Source: an uncultured Acidimicrobiales bacterium
GTDB lineage: Bacteria > Actinomycetota > Acidimicrobiia > Acidimicrobiales > UBA10347
Assembly: GCA_937942965.1 (NCBI GenBank)
Contig: CALDGN010000119.1
Span: 1 to 24,771 of the forward strand
Direction: 5' to 3'
Length of the DNA stretch: 24,771 nucleotides
Part shown: positions 7,938 through 15,473 of the stretch, piece by piece
How positions within the stretch are numbered: position 1 is the first letter of the stretch
How the letters are laid out: each line of letters starts with the position of its first letter
Position numbers and translations under genes: made by a program
Notes under the pieces: generated by a model
Seen by the model: only the letters and a program-made list of their open reading frames with translations
What the model was told of the DNA's origin: nothing
Database searches by the model: none

Positions 7938-7943
7938 GGAGCG

Positions 7944-8432
7944 GTGACGAGCTTCGGATCCGAGTCGGGCAACGTGCTGTACCTGGTCGTGTGTGCAGTG
8001 ACTGGCGCTGACTCCACGCTCGACCGCATTGCCCAGGAACAGGCCGCCGGTTGGGACGTCTGCGTCGTGGCGACCGAACGTTCGCTGCACTGGTTCGACG
8101 CCGACGCTGCTGTGGAGCTCAGCGGACACGATCTCCAGACCCGCATGCGGGTGTTCGGCGAGCCGCTGTTTGAGCCACTCGGCGATCGGGTGCTCGTCGC
8201 CCCTGGCGGCTTCAACACCATCAACAAGATCGCGCTCGGCCTTGCTGACGACATGCCCAGCGGGTTGGTGTGCGAGGCGATCGGTCGGGGAGTGCCGGTC
8301 ACGATCGAGGTCCAGGTCGGCCCTGGATTCGCAGGCCACCCGATCTTGGCGACGAACCTCGACGCGCTCGAAGCTGCCGGTGTCGAGCTCGTGTTCCACA
8401 CCGATGATCCTCGCCGCCAGGGTGCGTCCTAG
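7944..8432 (+). CDS. Single-domain flavoprotein (phosphopantothenoylcysteine decarboxylase-like)
   Basis: A 162-aa protein with the Rossmann-like flavoprotein fold of the HFCD group (CoaC, EpiD, UbiX relatives). It begins with a hydrophobic strand (V-L-Y-L-V-V-C-A-V). The A-P-G-G-F-N-T-I-N-K-I-A-L-G-L-A-D-D segment matches the A-P-x-T-x-N-T-x-x-K-x-x-x-G-x-A-D-x signature that contacts FMN and substrate in this group. The CoaB synthetase domain is absent, so it is not the bifunctional Dfp/CoaBC enzyme; the substrate is unknown. The open frame extends far upstream to 7635, but that part lies antisense to the esterase, so GTG 7944 is preferred. The crotonase-like gene starts 10 bp downstream. 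Confidence 0.68.
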   Translation: MTSFGSESGNVLYLVVCAVTGADSTLDRIAQEQAAGWDVCVVATERSLHWFDADAAVELSGHDLQTRMRVFGEPLFEPLGDRVLVAPGGFNTINKIALGLADDMPSGLVCEAIGRGVPVTIEVQVGPGFAGHPILATNLDALEAAGVELVFHTDDPRRQGAS

Positions 8433-8435
8433 GCT
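8430..8435 (+). promoter_or_regulatory. Candidate -10 element of the enoyl-CoA hydratase-like gene
   Basis: TAGGCT overlaps the stop codon of the flavoprotein gene and ends 7 nt before ATG 8443. No Shine-Dalgarno sequence is present. No clear -35. Confidence 0.38.
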
Positions 8436-8442
8436 CGCCGCA

Positions 8443-9192
8443 ATGAGCGAGCAAGAAGTTCTCACGTCGATCACCAACGGCATCGGCACGATCACCCTCA
8501 ACCGGCCCGATGCGCTGAATGCGATCACGCCGACGATGCTTGGCCAGCTCAACGATGCGCTCGACGAGATGGCCCAAGCCGAGGTGTCGGTCGTCGTCCT
8601 GACGGGCGCGGGCCGAGCGTTCAGCGCGGGTGTCGACCTCAAAGCGCTTGGCGATCGCGATCTCACCGGCGGAAGCGTCGGCGACATCCTCGACCTTCCC
8701 GCACGGTCGGCAACCGCGAAGCTCGCCGACGGAGGCTTTGTCACGATCGCCAAGGTCAACGGGTTCTGCTTCACCGGCGCACTCGAGCTCGCCCTCGCCT
8801 GTGACCTGATGGTGTGCGCAGACGGCGCCAAGATGGCCGACACCCACGCCAAGTTCGGCCTCCGTCCGACGTGGGGCTTGAGCGCTCGGCTCCCCGCGGC
8901 GGTCGGAGCGGCAAAGGCACGCGAACTGAGCTACACCGCCCGGACCTTCACCGGCGCCGAGGCGGCCGAGATGGGCATGGCCTGTCGCTCCGCTGCGGCC
9001 GACGAACTCGACGCCGTGGTTGACGAAATGGCGGGCCAGATTGTCGCCAACAGTGCCGGGTCACTTCGGGCCTACAAGGACCTGTACCGCTCCGATGCCG
9101 AAGCGTCGGTTGGCGCCGGACTGGGGTACGAAGCCGCGACGGCGTATGAGATCGCAGACACCGACGAGCGCCTGGCCGGATTTCGCAGCTAG
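8443..9192 (+). CDS. Enoyl-CoA hydratase/isomerase (crotonase) family protein
   Basis: A 249-aa crotonase-fold protein that should bind an acyl-CoA. It shows I-T-L-N-R-P-D-A-L-N-A-I near the N-terminus, the oxyanion-hole segment G-A-G-R-A-F-S-A-G-V-D-L-K, and N-G-F-C-F-T-G-A-L-E-L-A-L-A-C-D-L, where the first catalytic glutamate position is kept. The region that normally carries the second catalytic glutamate (typically P-E-x-x-L-G) reads F-G-L-R-P-T-W-G-L-S-A-R-L-P, with no acidic residue. It may therefore be an isomerase, hydrolase or other crotonase-type enzyme rather than a classical hydratase. ATG 8443 is chosen because the longer frame overlaps the flavoprotein gene. Confidence 0.85.
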   Translation: MSEQEVLTSITNGIGTITLNRPDALNAITPTMLGQLNDALDEMAQAEVSVVVLTGAGRAFSAGVDLKALGDRDLTGGSVGDILDLPARSATAKLADGGFVTIAKVNGFCFTGALELALACDLMVCADGAKMADTHAKFGLRPTWGLSARLPAAVGAAKARELSYTARTFTGAEAAEMGMACRSAAADELDAVVDEMAGQIVANSAGSLRAYKDLYRSDAEASVGAGLGYEAATAYEIADTDERLAGFRS

Positions 9193-9208
9193 CGCTACCG
9201 AAACACGC

Positions 9209-9214
9209 AAGACT
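9209..9214 (+). promoter_or_regulatory. Candidate -10 element of the Mo-hydroxylase gene
   Basis: AAGACT ends 6 nt before GTG 9221, the same hexamer as before the DinB-nitroreductase start. The CGGGG in between could alternatively act as a weak, very close ribosome-binding site. Confidence 0.3.
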
Positions 9215-9220
9215 CGGGGC

Positions 9221-11533
9221 GTGACCAGCGAACGCTCCCTGATGATCACCGGCACGGCCACCTACCTGGCCGACCTTGAACACCCGCTGCTTGACGGGAT
9301 GGCGCACGCCGTCTTTGTGCGCTCGACCGCCGCGCATGCTCGCTTCACCGTCGATATCGCTGATGCCGAACGCGCCCCGGGTGTGCTCGCCGTGGTTACG
9401 TCGGCGGACAACCCCATCCTGCCGACGCTGGCCTATACCGCCATCCACCCGCCCCGGTTCGCGCAGCCGCTCCTGGCCGAGCACAAGGTCCGCCACGTCG
9501 GCGAGGCCGTTGCGGTCATCGTCGCTGAGACCGAGGCGCAGGCGATCGACGCTGCTGAGCTCGTCATCATCGACTACGACGAGCTGCCGGTCGTGCTCAA
9601 CCTGGTCGAAGCGGCCAGCGACGACGTGCTGCTGTTCGGCCCGGGCGAGGAATGCCGACGCAATGCCCACAGCGCACCCGATGACTCGGCCCCGACGAAC
9701 ATTCTTCGCACCCATCTCGACGACGACGTGACATCGCCATCGGTCGCCGAACATCTGGCTGCGGCCGACGTGCTTGTCGAGGTCGACGTCGAGAACCCGC
9801 GCCAAGTTGCCGCGCCGATTGAGTGTCGAGGCGCAGTCGCCGTCTGGACGGCCGACGGCCACCTCCACACGTGGGTCAGCACCCAGACCCCGCATAGCTT
9901 CCGCAGCCGGATCGCCCCGATGTACGAGGTCGCCTTGAGCGATATTCATGTCGTGGCCGGACCGTTCGTTGGCGGCGGCTTCGGCGGCAAGGGAGCGCCA
10001 GGCCCAGAGGAACAGCTGATTCCCTATCTCGCCCGTCTTGTTGAACGACCGGTGCGTTGGCTCGAAGGTCGCACCGAGAACCTGACCGCGGCTCCGCACG
10101 GACGGGCCGAGGAGTTCACGATCCGGTTGGCAGGTGATCGCGACGGCACCTTGACCGCGATCGATGTCGAGCACCGCAAGGACGCTGGTGCCTACCCGAG
10201 CTCGGGTGGCGGGTTGCCGAACAACTGGAGCTGGCCGATGGCGCACGGTCCATATCGGATTCCGCACGTGGCCTACCGTCAGACCACGGTGGTCACGAAC
10301 CGGCCGCCGGTCAGCGCGCTCCGCGGTGCAGGTCGAGCGCCCATCATCGCTGCGGTGGAACGGTCCGTCGATGACTTCGCGGTCGCGATCGGCGCAGACC
10401 CGGCCGAGGTCCGGCGCAAGAACCTCATCGCTGCGTCGCAGATGCCCTACACCGCCCCGACCGGCTTCGTGATGGACGAGGCCGACTATCCAGCCGCGCT
10501 CGAACGGGCGCTCGAACTGGCCGACTACGACTCTCTGCGGAGCGAGCAACTGGCCCGTCGCTCGAACTCGGAGGGCCGCCAGCTCGGCATCGGCGTCGCT
10601 TGCTACAACCACCGCACCTGCGGTGGCGGCGGCGAGTCGGCCCTCGTGCGGATCAACGTCGACGGCTCGGCCACCGTCGTTACCGGCACGACCTCACAAG
10701 GTCAAGATCATGAAACGACATGGCGCACGATCGCCTCGGGCGAGTTGGGCATCGACCCCGATCGAATCACCGTGATCGAGGGTGTCACCGACGAGATCTC
10801 AACCGGGGTCGGTGCCATCGGGTCGCGCTCGGTCCAAACGGCAGGTCTTGCCATTCACGAAGCAGCGGCCGAGGTCGTCGACCAGGCCAAGGCGCTGGCC
10901 GCAGCGATGCTCGAAGCAGCCGAGGCCGATGTCGTGCTTGACCGCGCCGACGGGAAGTTCCATGTCGCCGGCACGCCGTCGCGTTCGCTGGGCTGGGCCG
11001 AGCTGGCCGTTGAGCTCGACGCTCGTAACGAGCAGCTGGCCTGTGACCACATCTATGAGAACAACGGCAACGATGTGTTCCCCTCGGGTACCCACATCGC
11101 CGTCGTCGAAGTCGATACCGACACCGGGGCATGGACGCTCGAACGATTCATCGGCGTCGATGACGCCGGAGTACGAGTGAACCCAGCCGCCGTCGAGGGC
11201 CAGCTGCACGGCGGGATTGCGCTCGGCGTCGCCCAGGTGATCGGCGAGGCATCAACGTTCGACGACTACGGCAACCCGACTGCAGCCAACTTCCTCGACT
11301 ATCAGATTCTGTCGATCGATCAGGTTCCGCAGTACGAGCTCGAAGCCCAGGTCGTACCGAGCTCGTTCAACGCCCACGGGTACAAGGCGGTCGGCGAGTC
11401 AGGCCCGATCGGTGCAACCGCCGCGGTGCACAACGCCGTCATCGACGCGGTCCGGCACTTGGGCGTCGATGACCTTGCCCTACCGGTTACGCCGCAGCGG
11501 ATGTGGGAAGCGATCAGCGCCGCTCGGCAATAA
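9221..11533 (+). CDS. Xanthine dehydrogenase / CoxL-type molybdenum hydroxylase large subunit
   Basis: Molybdopterin-cofactor-binding catalytic subunit of 770 aa, normal for this family. It starts with the usual G-T-A-T-Y-L-A-D-L ... M-A-H-A-V-F-V-R-S segment. Cofactor and active-site motifs follow: V-G-G-G-F-G-G-K, A-L-R-G-A-G-R-A, T-S-Q-G-Q-D-H-E-T, G-S-R-S, and K-A-V-G-E-S-G-P-I-G with the expected catalytic Glu at residue 726. The A-Y-R-C-S-F-R loop of true form-I CO dehydrogenase is absent, so CO oxidation is unlikely. The substrate could be a purine, aldehyde or N-heterocycle. The [2Fe-2S] and FAD subunits, expected to be encoded alongside, are not in the window. The start is GTG 9221; the frame is open upstream but overlaps the crotonase gene. 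The 3' end overlaps the convergent methyltransferase gene by 20 bp. Confidence 0.88.
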   Translation: MTSERSLMITGTATYLADLEHPLLDGMAHAVFVRSTAAHARFTVDIADAERAPGVLAVVTSADNPILPTLAYTAIHPPRFAQPLLAEHKVRHVGEAVAVIVAETEAQAIDAAELVIIDYDELPVVLNLVEAASDDVLLFGPGEECRRNAHSAPDDSAPTNILRTHLDDDVTSPSVAEHLAAADVLVEVDVENPRQVAAPIECRGAVAVWTADGHLHTWVSTQTPHSFRSRIAPMYEVALSDIHVVAGPFVGGGFGGKGAPGPEEQLIPYLARLVERPVRWLEGRTENLTAAPHGRAEEFTIRLAGDRDGTLTAIDVEHRKDAGAYPSSGGGLPNNWSWPMAHGPYRIPHVAYRQTTVVTNRPPVSALRGAGRAPIIAAVERSVDDFAVAIGADPAEVRRKNLIAASQMPYTAPTGFVMDEADYPAALERALELADYDSLRSEQLARRSNSEGRQLGIGVACYNHRTCGGGGESALVRINVDGSATVVTGTTSQGQDHETTWRTIASGELGIDPDRITVIEGVTDEISTGVGAIGSRSVQTAGLAIHEAAAEVVDQAKALAAAMLEAAEADVVLDRADGKFHVAGTPSRSLGWAELAVELDARNEQLACDHIYENNGNDVFPSGTHIAVVEVDTDTGAWTLERFIGVDDAGVRVNPAAVEGQLHGGIALGVAQVIGEASTFDDYGNPTAANFLDYQILSIDQVPQYELEAQVVPSSFNAHGYKAVGESGPIGATAAVHNAVIDAVRHLGVDDLALPVTPQRMWEAISAARQ

Positions 11534-12263
11534 CGAGCCGATAGCCAAAGTCGGCCCGTTCGAGCGTGGCGATTTCGGGGTAACGCTCGGCCCAAGCTCC
11601 CGAGTCCAGGTCGGCGCGCAGCTGTTCGGTCCCGCGCGCACGTACTTCGGGGTCGCATCGGGCGAGCAGCGAGATGGCCTGTTGCATGTCGGGGTCCAGG
11701 TAGTCGTGTGGGCGAGCCCACGACGCGGCGGCGAATCCCTCGCTGCACGCTCTCGGCACCCACAGCGTCTGCACGTCAACTACATCGAAATAGTCGGCCA
11801 GCAACGACGGCGTTGGTGCGTTGACCTCCATCGGATCGAAGCGCGTCTCGGGGAAGTAGTCGAGTAGCCAGAAGTCGCGGGCGAAGGTGGTTTCGTACAC
11901 CGTGTACACGTGCCGGGTCGCGACCCGAGCCAGCTCGGCGAAGGCACGCGGCCGGTCCGACCAGTGGTGCATCGTCAACACGCCCATCGTTGCGTCGAAT
12001 GCGTCGTCGCAAAACGGCAGATCCTCGGCCGGGGCTTGCACACAGGGCGCAGCGTCGGCGCGTCGTTGATCGATCATCACCCGGGACGGTTCGAGCGCAA
12101 TCACCTGGACGTCAAGATCTTCGTAGTTGCCTGTTCCTGCTCCGACGTTGAGTACCCGACGTGCGCCGCGGAGCGCATTGCCCATGGCGCGGTGCCAGGT
12201 CGGTTCGGTGTGACGGAACTGCGCATAGGTGCGCCCGATGGTGTCGTAGCGAGCTTCTCCCAT
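11514..12263 (-). CDS. Class I SAM-dependent methyltransferase
   Basis: A 249-aa methyltransferase with the UbiE/Methyltransf_11-type Rossmann fold. The SAM-binding motif V-L-N-V-G-A-G-T-G-N-Y-E lies near residue 37. An acidic end-of-strand E-P follows (A-L-E-P-S), then A-E-D-L-P-F-C-D-D-A-F-D and M-H-H-W-S-D as later motifs. The first half is the catalytic domain; the second half (D-Y-F-P-E-T-R-F ... Y-L-D-P-D-M-Q-Q) probably contacts an unidentified substrate. ATG 12263 is chosen; an upstream in-frame start at 12281 is possible. The gene converges with and overlaps the end of the Mo-hydroxylase gene by 20 bp. Confidence 0.83.
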   Translation of the reverse strand: MGEARYDTIGRTYAQFRHTEPTWHRAMGNALRGARRVLNVGAGTGNYEDLDVQVIALEPSRVMIDQRRADAAPCVQAPAEDLPFCDDAFDATMGVLTMHHWSDRPRAFAELARVATRHVYTVYETTFARDFWLLDYFPETRFDPMEVNAPTPSLLADYFDVVDVQTLWVPRACSEGFAAASWARPHDYLDPDMQQAISLLARCDPEVRARGTEQLRADLDSGAWAERYPEIATLERADFGYRLVIAERR

Positions 12264-12269
12264 GGCCCG

Positions 12270-12275
12270 ATGCTG
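12270..12275 (-). promoter_or_regulatory. Candidate -10 element of the methyltransferase gene
   Basis: CAGCAT on the minus strand ends 6 nt before the ATG at 12263. This is weak by itself but fits the spacing repeated at other starts in the window. Confidence 0.27.
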
Positions 12276-12365
12276 GCACACGCCAATCCGAGACGGTCGC
12301 TAGTTCGCGCGGCCTAAGGGCACCCAGGCCCATCAACAAGAATCTGGCCCTGCCGATCGGAACCC

Positions 12366-13436
12366 GTGCAGTCGCAGACACTCGTGCCACCTGGGCGCCT
12401 TGGCGCGTTGCTGATCAAGCAACGCAATGAACGCGGCTGGACAGTCTCGGACCTCGCGGCCAGATCAGACCTCTTCAACCCCCTCGATCTGGATCGGCTC
12501 GAACGTGGCGCGGCGGACCTCAACGACCACGATGTCGACGCAGTCCTGCGCCTCTACGGGCTCGACTTATCGGCTGGAACCTACGGACGGTCCGAACTCG
12601 TCGTCGATCTCGGCGCGGGCAGCATCGGCGTCGGTGACACAAGCCTGCAGTTCGAGAGCTCGACCAGCGATCTGGTGCTCGAGCGCTACGTCTCGCTGCT
12701 CTACCTGCTGCGCGAACAGCCCGTTGGGTCTGAGCTTCCGCTGCGTACCAACGATCTTGAGACGCTCAGCTCGACGCTCGAACGTTCCCAAGACCGGCTG
12801 GTCAACGATCTCTACTCGATCATGGGCGACCGTCGCACGGTCGGCCGGACTCGACGACTCAGCCGCCGCCGACGCGTGCTGCAAGCTGGCCTGCTCGTTG
12901 GCGCAACGCTCGCCGGTTCGCTCATCATCGTTGGCGACTTCATTCCCTCCGCGTCTGCATCCGTCGTAGAGAGCTCCGCGCCGCGTGGCGAACTTGTGCT
13001 CGAAAAGATCGGGTTCGACTTCGACCAAACGCTGCCCGGTTGGACCCTGAACTGGGGCGACGACCACCCGATCTATGGCGGCTTGACCCATGCCTCGCAG
13101 CGGTCGATCACCATCCACGTCGACCCTTCGTGGACCGACGAGCGCCTTGCCGACATCCTCATGCACGAGGTCGGCCATGCCATCGACCTCGAGTACCTCG
13201 ACGACAGCGTCCGCTACCAGTGGATGTCCATGCGCGACATCGAAACCGGCTGGTGGACCGGCAACGGCTTGCGTGACTTCGACGTCGGCGCAGGCGACTT
13301 CGCCGAAGCCATTGCCTCCGCATCGCTCGGCTCGATGAGCGACTCCCACCACGGTGACTTCACCGACGAACAACTCGACTTCGTCCGTCGCATCCTCGAC
13401 GGCATCAACCAGACCTCGAGAGCGAGATCGACATGA
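12366..13436 (+). CDS. Membrane-anchored HTH protein with extracytoplasmic zinc-metalloprotease domain
   Basis: A 356-aa protein with an unusual layout. Residues about 10-66 resemble an XRE-type helix-turn-helix (L-G-A-L-L-I-K-Q-R-N-E-R-G-W-T ... L-D-R-L-E-R-G, then D-V-D-A-V-L-R-L-Y-G). A helical cytoplasmic part follows to about 160, then a basic R-R-L-S-R-R-R-R stop and one transmembrane helix at about 170-192. The rest should lie outside the cytoplasm and contains a zincin motif H267-E-V-G-H271 followed by A-I-D. An F-A-E-A-I-A segment about 40 residues later may provide a third ligand. Start GTG 12366 has only a weak ribosome-binding site. The stop overlaps the ATG of the next gene (ATGA), so it is co-translated with the surface protein, a possible substrate or partner (inference). 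Confidence 0.75.
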   Translation: MQSQTLVPPGRLGALLIKQRNERGWTVSDLAARSDLFNPLDLDRLERGAADLNDHDVDAVLRLYGLDLSAGTYGRSELVVDLGAGSIGVGDTSLQFESSTSDLVLERYVSLLYLLREQPVGSELPLRTNDLETLSSTLERSQDRLVNDLYSIMGDRRTVGRTRRLSRRRRVLQAGLLVGATLAGSLIIVGDFIPSASASVVESSAPRGELVLEKIGFDFDQTLPGWTLNWGDDHPIYGGLTHASQRSITIHVDPSWTDERLADILMHEVGHAIDLEYLDDSVRYQWMSMRDIETGWWTGNGLRDFDVGAGDFAEAIASASLGSMSDSHHGDFTDEQLDFVRRILDGINQTSRARST

Positions 13437-14695
13437 CCCATTCACGCCACCACCGCACGGTGATCGTCTCGATGATTGCGGCCGTAGCGGCACTGCTCGG
13501 GGCCATCGTCGCGCCCGCGGTCGCAGCTGCGCAGCCCGGCACGCCAACGCTGTCGGTGAGCTCGTACGAGTTGACCGAGGAGACCTCGTTCGTCGCGTCG
13601 GTGGCGCTCGACGTCGCTGGCGCCGATGTCGGCGCACTCTCGGCGGTACTCGACTACGACGGTGCTGCGCTCCAGTTCATCTCGTGCACGCCCAGCGAAG
13701 CCGCCGTGTGCAACGAAATGGACGGCCAAGTCCACTTCGCTGGCTTCGATGTCGACGGCTTCGTGTCCGATGATCGCTTTGTTGACATCGAGTTCCTCGT
13801 CCTCGACCGATCCGCTCCGACGGACCTTGATCTGACCATCACGACCTCGGTCGATCTGCTCGGAACCGAAGGTGAACAACTCACCGCAGTATCCGGAACG
13901 GTGAACTTCGTCGCTCCGGCCGTCCCCGTCGGCGGCATCAATGGCGAAGTGCTCGACGGAGCTGGCGTCGGCGTGTTCGGCGCCCAGGTCTGCACCGTCT
14001 TTGCAACTGCCGAGCAGGTATGCACGGTCACGACGGGCCTTGGCGCCTTCGTGCTCAACGACGTCGCCGTGGGCACGCACAGCCTCGTGGTGAGCGATCC
14101 AAACGACGTGCTGCCAACGACCACCCAACTCGTCGACGTCGCCGAAGGTCGTGTCACGACCGGCGTGTCCGTCGTACTCGTCGCTGGCGAACCTGACGCC
14201 GAAGCCCAGACCCTCGACATCCCGGCGCCCGACGCCGACCCTGGGATCTCCGCGTCCGACGCTCCAACTGCTGAAGCCGGCCAGATCGTGATCCAGGTCG
14301 CAGCCGCCGACGGCGGCTTCGCGATCTTCGGGGCCGAAGTATGCGCCACGATGCCCGTCATCGGCACCCAAGCCTGCGGCTTCTCTGATGCTGCCGGGCT
14401 GGTTGCCCTATCCGACCTTGGCGTCGGTAACTACGAGCTCACCGCAGTTGACCCTGCTGGTCGATTCGATCCCGCTGCGCCCATCTTTGTTGGACTCAAC
14501 CCCGACGAGGGCGTGAACGCCGTTCTCGAACTGCCGGGCCGCGGCCTCGGCGAAGTGCCCGAGGTGCTCGCGTTTGTCGATCCGAGCCCGCAGAGCGAGA
14601 CCGTCGGCATCACGCTGTCGGCAGCTGCCTTTGCGGCCATGACTGCCGTTGGCATTGCCCGCCGCCGCAGCACCCAGGACTCGTCAGAGAACTAG
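13433..14695 (+). CDS. Secreted, membrane-anchored cohesin-like protein with two carboxypeptidase-regulatory-like domains
   Basis: A 420-aa surface protein. The signal peptide covers residues 1-33 (basic start, hydrophobic core, A-V-A-A-A cleavage region). Residues about 38-158 look like a cohesin-type beta-sandwich (V-S-S-Y-E-L-T-E-E-T-S, L-D-V-A-G-A-D-V-G-A-L-S-A-V-L-D-Y-D). Two related beta-sandwich repeats follow, near 166-252 and 286-370. Each has F-G-A-Q/E-V-C, a second Cys about 15 residues on, and L-x-D-V/L-x-V-G-x-H/Y, as in CarboxypepD_reg domains. A C-terminal hydrophobic helix (about 395-413) ends in R-R-R-S, a membrane anchor with a short cytoplasmic tail. There is no LPxTG motif. 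Cohesins bind dockerins in cellulosomes, but no dockerin is visible here, so the ligand is unknown. Confidence 0.75.
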   Translation: MTHSRHHRTVIVSMIAAVAALLGAIVAPAVAAAQPGTPTLSVSSYELTEETSFVASVALDVAGADVGALSAVLDYDGAALQFISCTPSEAAVCNEMDGQVHFAGFDVDGFVSDDRFVDIEFLVLDRSAPTDLDLTITTSVDLLGTEGEQLTAVSGTVNFVAPAVPVGGINGEVLDGAGVGVFGAQVCTVFATAEQVCTVTTGLGAFVLNDVAVGTHSLVVSDPNDVLPTTTQLVDVAEGRVTTGVSVVLVAGEPDAEAQTLDIPAPDADPGISASDAPTAEAGQIVIQVAAADGGFAIFGAEVCATMPVIGTQACGFSDAAGLVALSDLGVGNYELTAVDPAGRFDPAAPIFVGLNPDEGVNAVLELPGRGLGEVPEVLAFVDPSPQSETVGITLSAAAFAAMTAVGIARRRSTQDSSEN

Positions 14696-15411
14696 CCCTC
14701 GGGTAACGCAACCCAGAACGTTCGAGATCGCGCCACGCAGCGACCATCGGTCGTGAAGACCGAACCGCACGCGCCGCGCTTTCGTCCGTCCCAACCGTCG
14801 AGGTAGTCGCCCGACCAGGCGACCAGCGCGTAGGTCTCGCCGGGCTGAATCGACTCGAGTACCTCGACTGCGATCTGCACCGTGACGCCATGTCGGCGCC
14901 CACCGGCGTTGCCGGCGAACCATGCTTGGCAACAGTCGATGGCGGCCCACAGCGCTCCCGGATCGGTCGTCCCGTCAGGGCGCGTCGCCCACGTCGGGGC
15001 GGTCCACGGCGACGCCCACCGGCCATCGGCGAGCTCGCCTGCGTGCACCCGCATGCTGTCGTGTTCAAGCCCGCACGAGAAGCACACCGGGACGGGGTGA
15101 TTATCGAAGAGCGGGAAGCGCGTCGATGCCTCGGTCGCGTCGGCGATCGACACCGGGTCAGTGTCGGGCACGTCAGGTGTCCAAGGCGTTGCCGTCAGCA
15201 CGGGGTGTTCCGGGTTGTCCGACGCGACGAGATCCCAGCGGTCGCCTGCCGCTCGAACTTCGAGATCGGTCTCAAGCAGAATCGGGGCTCGGATCGCGAC
15301 CGACACCGGCTCGCCGATGCTGCGCTCGAACGCCGACGCGGTCCATCCGCCTTGCCCGCTTCCAGTCGGTCCCTGGAACCACGTGTCGACGCGAATCGCT
15401 GGATACGTCAC
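14692..15411 (-). CDS. Hotdog-fold thioesterase-like protein
   Basis: A 239-aa protein resembling actinobacterial acyl-CoA thioesterase-like double-hotdog proteins. The central H-P-V-P-V-C-F-S-C-G segment matches the P-x-x-x-C-F-x-C-G motif that precedes the second hotdog half in those proteins. After it come W-A-S-P-W-T-A, A-L-W-A-A-I-D-C and V-T-V-Q-I-A-V-E-V-L ... A-L-V-A-W-S-G strands. The N-terminal half has F-Q-G-P-T-G-S-G-Q-G-G-W-T-A and R-A-P-I-L-L-E-T-D-L. No ATG fits; GTG 15411 is chosen, with TTG 15447 as an alternative. It lies 62 bp after the GGDEF-EAL gene on the same strand. Its stop shares the palindrome CTAG with the convergent cohesin-like gene. Enzymatic function is inferred only. 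Confidence 0.55.
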   Translation of the reverse strand: MTYPAIRVDTWFQGPTGSGQGGWTASAFERSIGEPVSVAIRAPILLETDLEVRAAGDRWDLVASDNPEHPVLTATPWTPDVPDTDPVSIADATEASTRFPLFDNHPVPVCFSCGLEHDSMRVHAGELADGRWASPWTAPTWATRPDGTTDPGALWAAIDCCQAWFAGNAGGRRHGVTVQIAVEVLESIQPGETYALVAWSGDYLDGWDGRKRGACGSVFTTDGRCVARSRTFWVALPEG

Positions 15412-15473
15412 CCACGCAGCATGGTGGGAACAGCAGCCGCCACCCAAACGCCGGGCTGCTCAGTCAGCGCGGA

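Noticed and set aside
8948..10612. Long minus-strand open frame opposite the Mo hydroxylase gene
   Set aside because: It is antisense to a protein with clear cofactor motifs, and its translation is Arg/Asp/Val-rich with no family motif. High-GC codon bias opens such frames.
9221..11533. Form-I carbon monoxide dehydrogenase large subunit
   Set aside because: The A-Y-R-C-S-F-R active-site loop is missing and coxM/coxS are not adjacent.
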